Assembly: GCF_014230465.1 (NCBI RefSeq)
Contig: NZ_JAAXCY010000003.1
Span: forward strand, 434,001-498,000
Reading direction: 5' to 3'
Source: Pseudomonas cremoris
Lineage (GTDB): Bacteria; Pseudomonadota; Gammaproteobacteria; Pseudomonadales; Pseudomonadaceae
Length of the DNA stretch: 64,000 bases
Shown here: positions 63,851-64,000 of the stretch, piece after piece
Numbering within the stretch: position 1 is the first letter of the stretch
Layout of the letters: every line of letters begins with the position of its first letter
Translations under genes and position numbers: made by a program
Notes under the pieces: generated by a model
Database searches by the model: none
Told to the model about the DNA's origin: nothing
Seen by the model: the letters and a program-made list of their open reading frames with translations, nothing else

Positions 63851-64000
63851 CTAGGCAGTCTGAGCCACCAGGCTATTACTCACCTTGCGCCCCAACACCA
63901 GCACCGTAACAAAACCGGCACCCACCAACGCCGTGGCCAAGCTCAACAGCACTGCGCTGCCCATCTGGTCGACGATCCGCCCGCCGAAGAACGAGCCCAA
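63851..64000 (-). CDS. MFS transporter, C-terminal end only
   Basis: The frame is open to the right edge; 49 residues are visible, from LGSFFGGRIVDQMGSAVLLS to the end VSNSLVAQTA. A glycine-rich helix end followed by one long hydrophobic helix and a short basic-polar tail is typical of the last part of MFS carriers. The rest lies outside the window. Confidence 0.75.
   Translation of the reverse strand: MGSFFGGRIVDQMGSAVLLSLATALVGAGFVTVLVLGRKVSNSLVAQTA

Overview
The window looks like chromosomal DNA of a Pseudomonas of the fluorescens group. The evidence is the algU-mucA-mucB-mucD block without mucC, a PhaG almost identical at both ends to the pseudomonad enzyme as I remember it, an OprD-family porin with a tctCBA/tctDE system, high GC, and several REP pairs of the GTGGGAGCGGGCTTGCTCGCGA type. 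It holds about 75 protein genes, two tRNAs, one riboswitch and six paired REP elements. No rRNA, prophage, insertion sequence or CRISPR was seen.

Layout. 1-6.3 kb: two TPM-domain membrane proteins, a methyltransferase, an EamA exporter, and a catabolic pair (class II aldolase plus DapA-like lyase) facing an XRE-cupin regulator across a clear palindrome. 6.3-11.4 kb: a SIR2-like DUF4917 protein, a YiaY-type alcohol dehydrogenase behind a perfect ANR/FNR box, and an AT-richer pair (MFS exporter plus alpha-oxoamine synthase) that looks acquired. 11.4-23.1 kb: an epimerase-like gene, a 51-aa protein and an HMG-CoA-lyase-like gene in a coupled operon; LysR regulators; Ogt; HicAB and HigBA toxin-antitoxin pairs; two coupled MFS genes; tRNA-Gly(CCC); phaG. 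23.4-34.2 kb: rsuA, a CWC protein, then a leftward operon of ABC transporter, two DUF1989 proteins, a urea-carboxylase-like biotin enzyme and allophanate hydrolase. A ykkC guanidine-I riboswitch precedes it, so it is best read as guanidine uptake and degradation to ammonia and CO2, not as urea metabolism.

34.3-46.3 kb: chemoreceptor, small lipoprotein, HIBCH-like hydrolase, ung, then a tricarboxylate module (porin, TctC, TctB, TctA, AbrB-family membrane protein) divergent from the TctD/TctE two-component system. Three direct repeats at exact 11-bp spacing lie between the two arms. 46.3-64 kb: housekeeping genes, namely an HDOD protein, ygfZ, sdhE-ygfX, nadB, algU-mucABD with two AlgU-type promoters, a BepA-like protease, a TusA-like protein, a PerM-like permease, bcp, gcvR, dapA-bamC-MBL-purC, tRNA-Ser(CGA), a RelBE pair with a long palindrome, a 42-aa basic protein, and the end of an MFS gene cut by the window edge.

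The observations I rate highest are the riboswitch-linked guanidine operon, the orphan alpha-oxoamine synthase/MFS island, the solitary SIR2-like protein, the TctD-type 11-bp repeat array and the ANR-box dehydrogenase.
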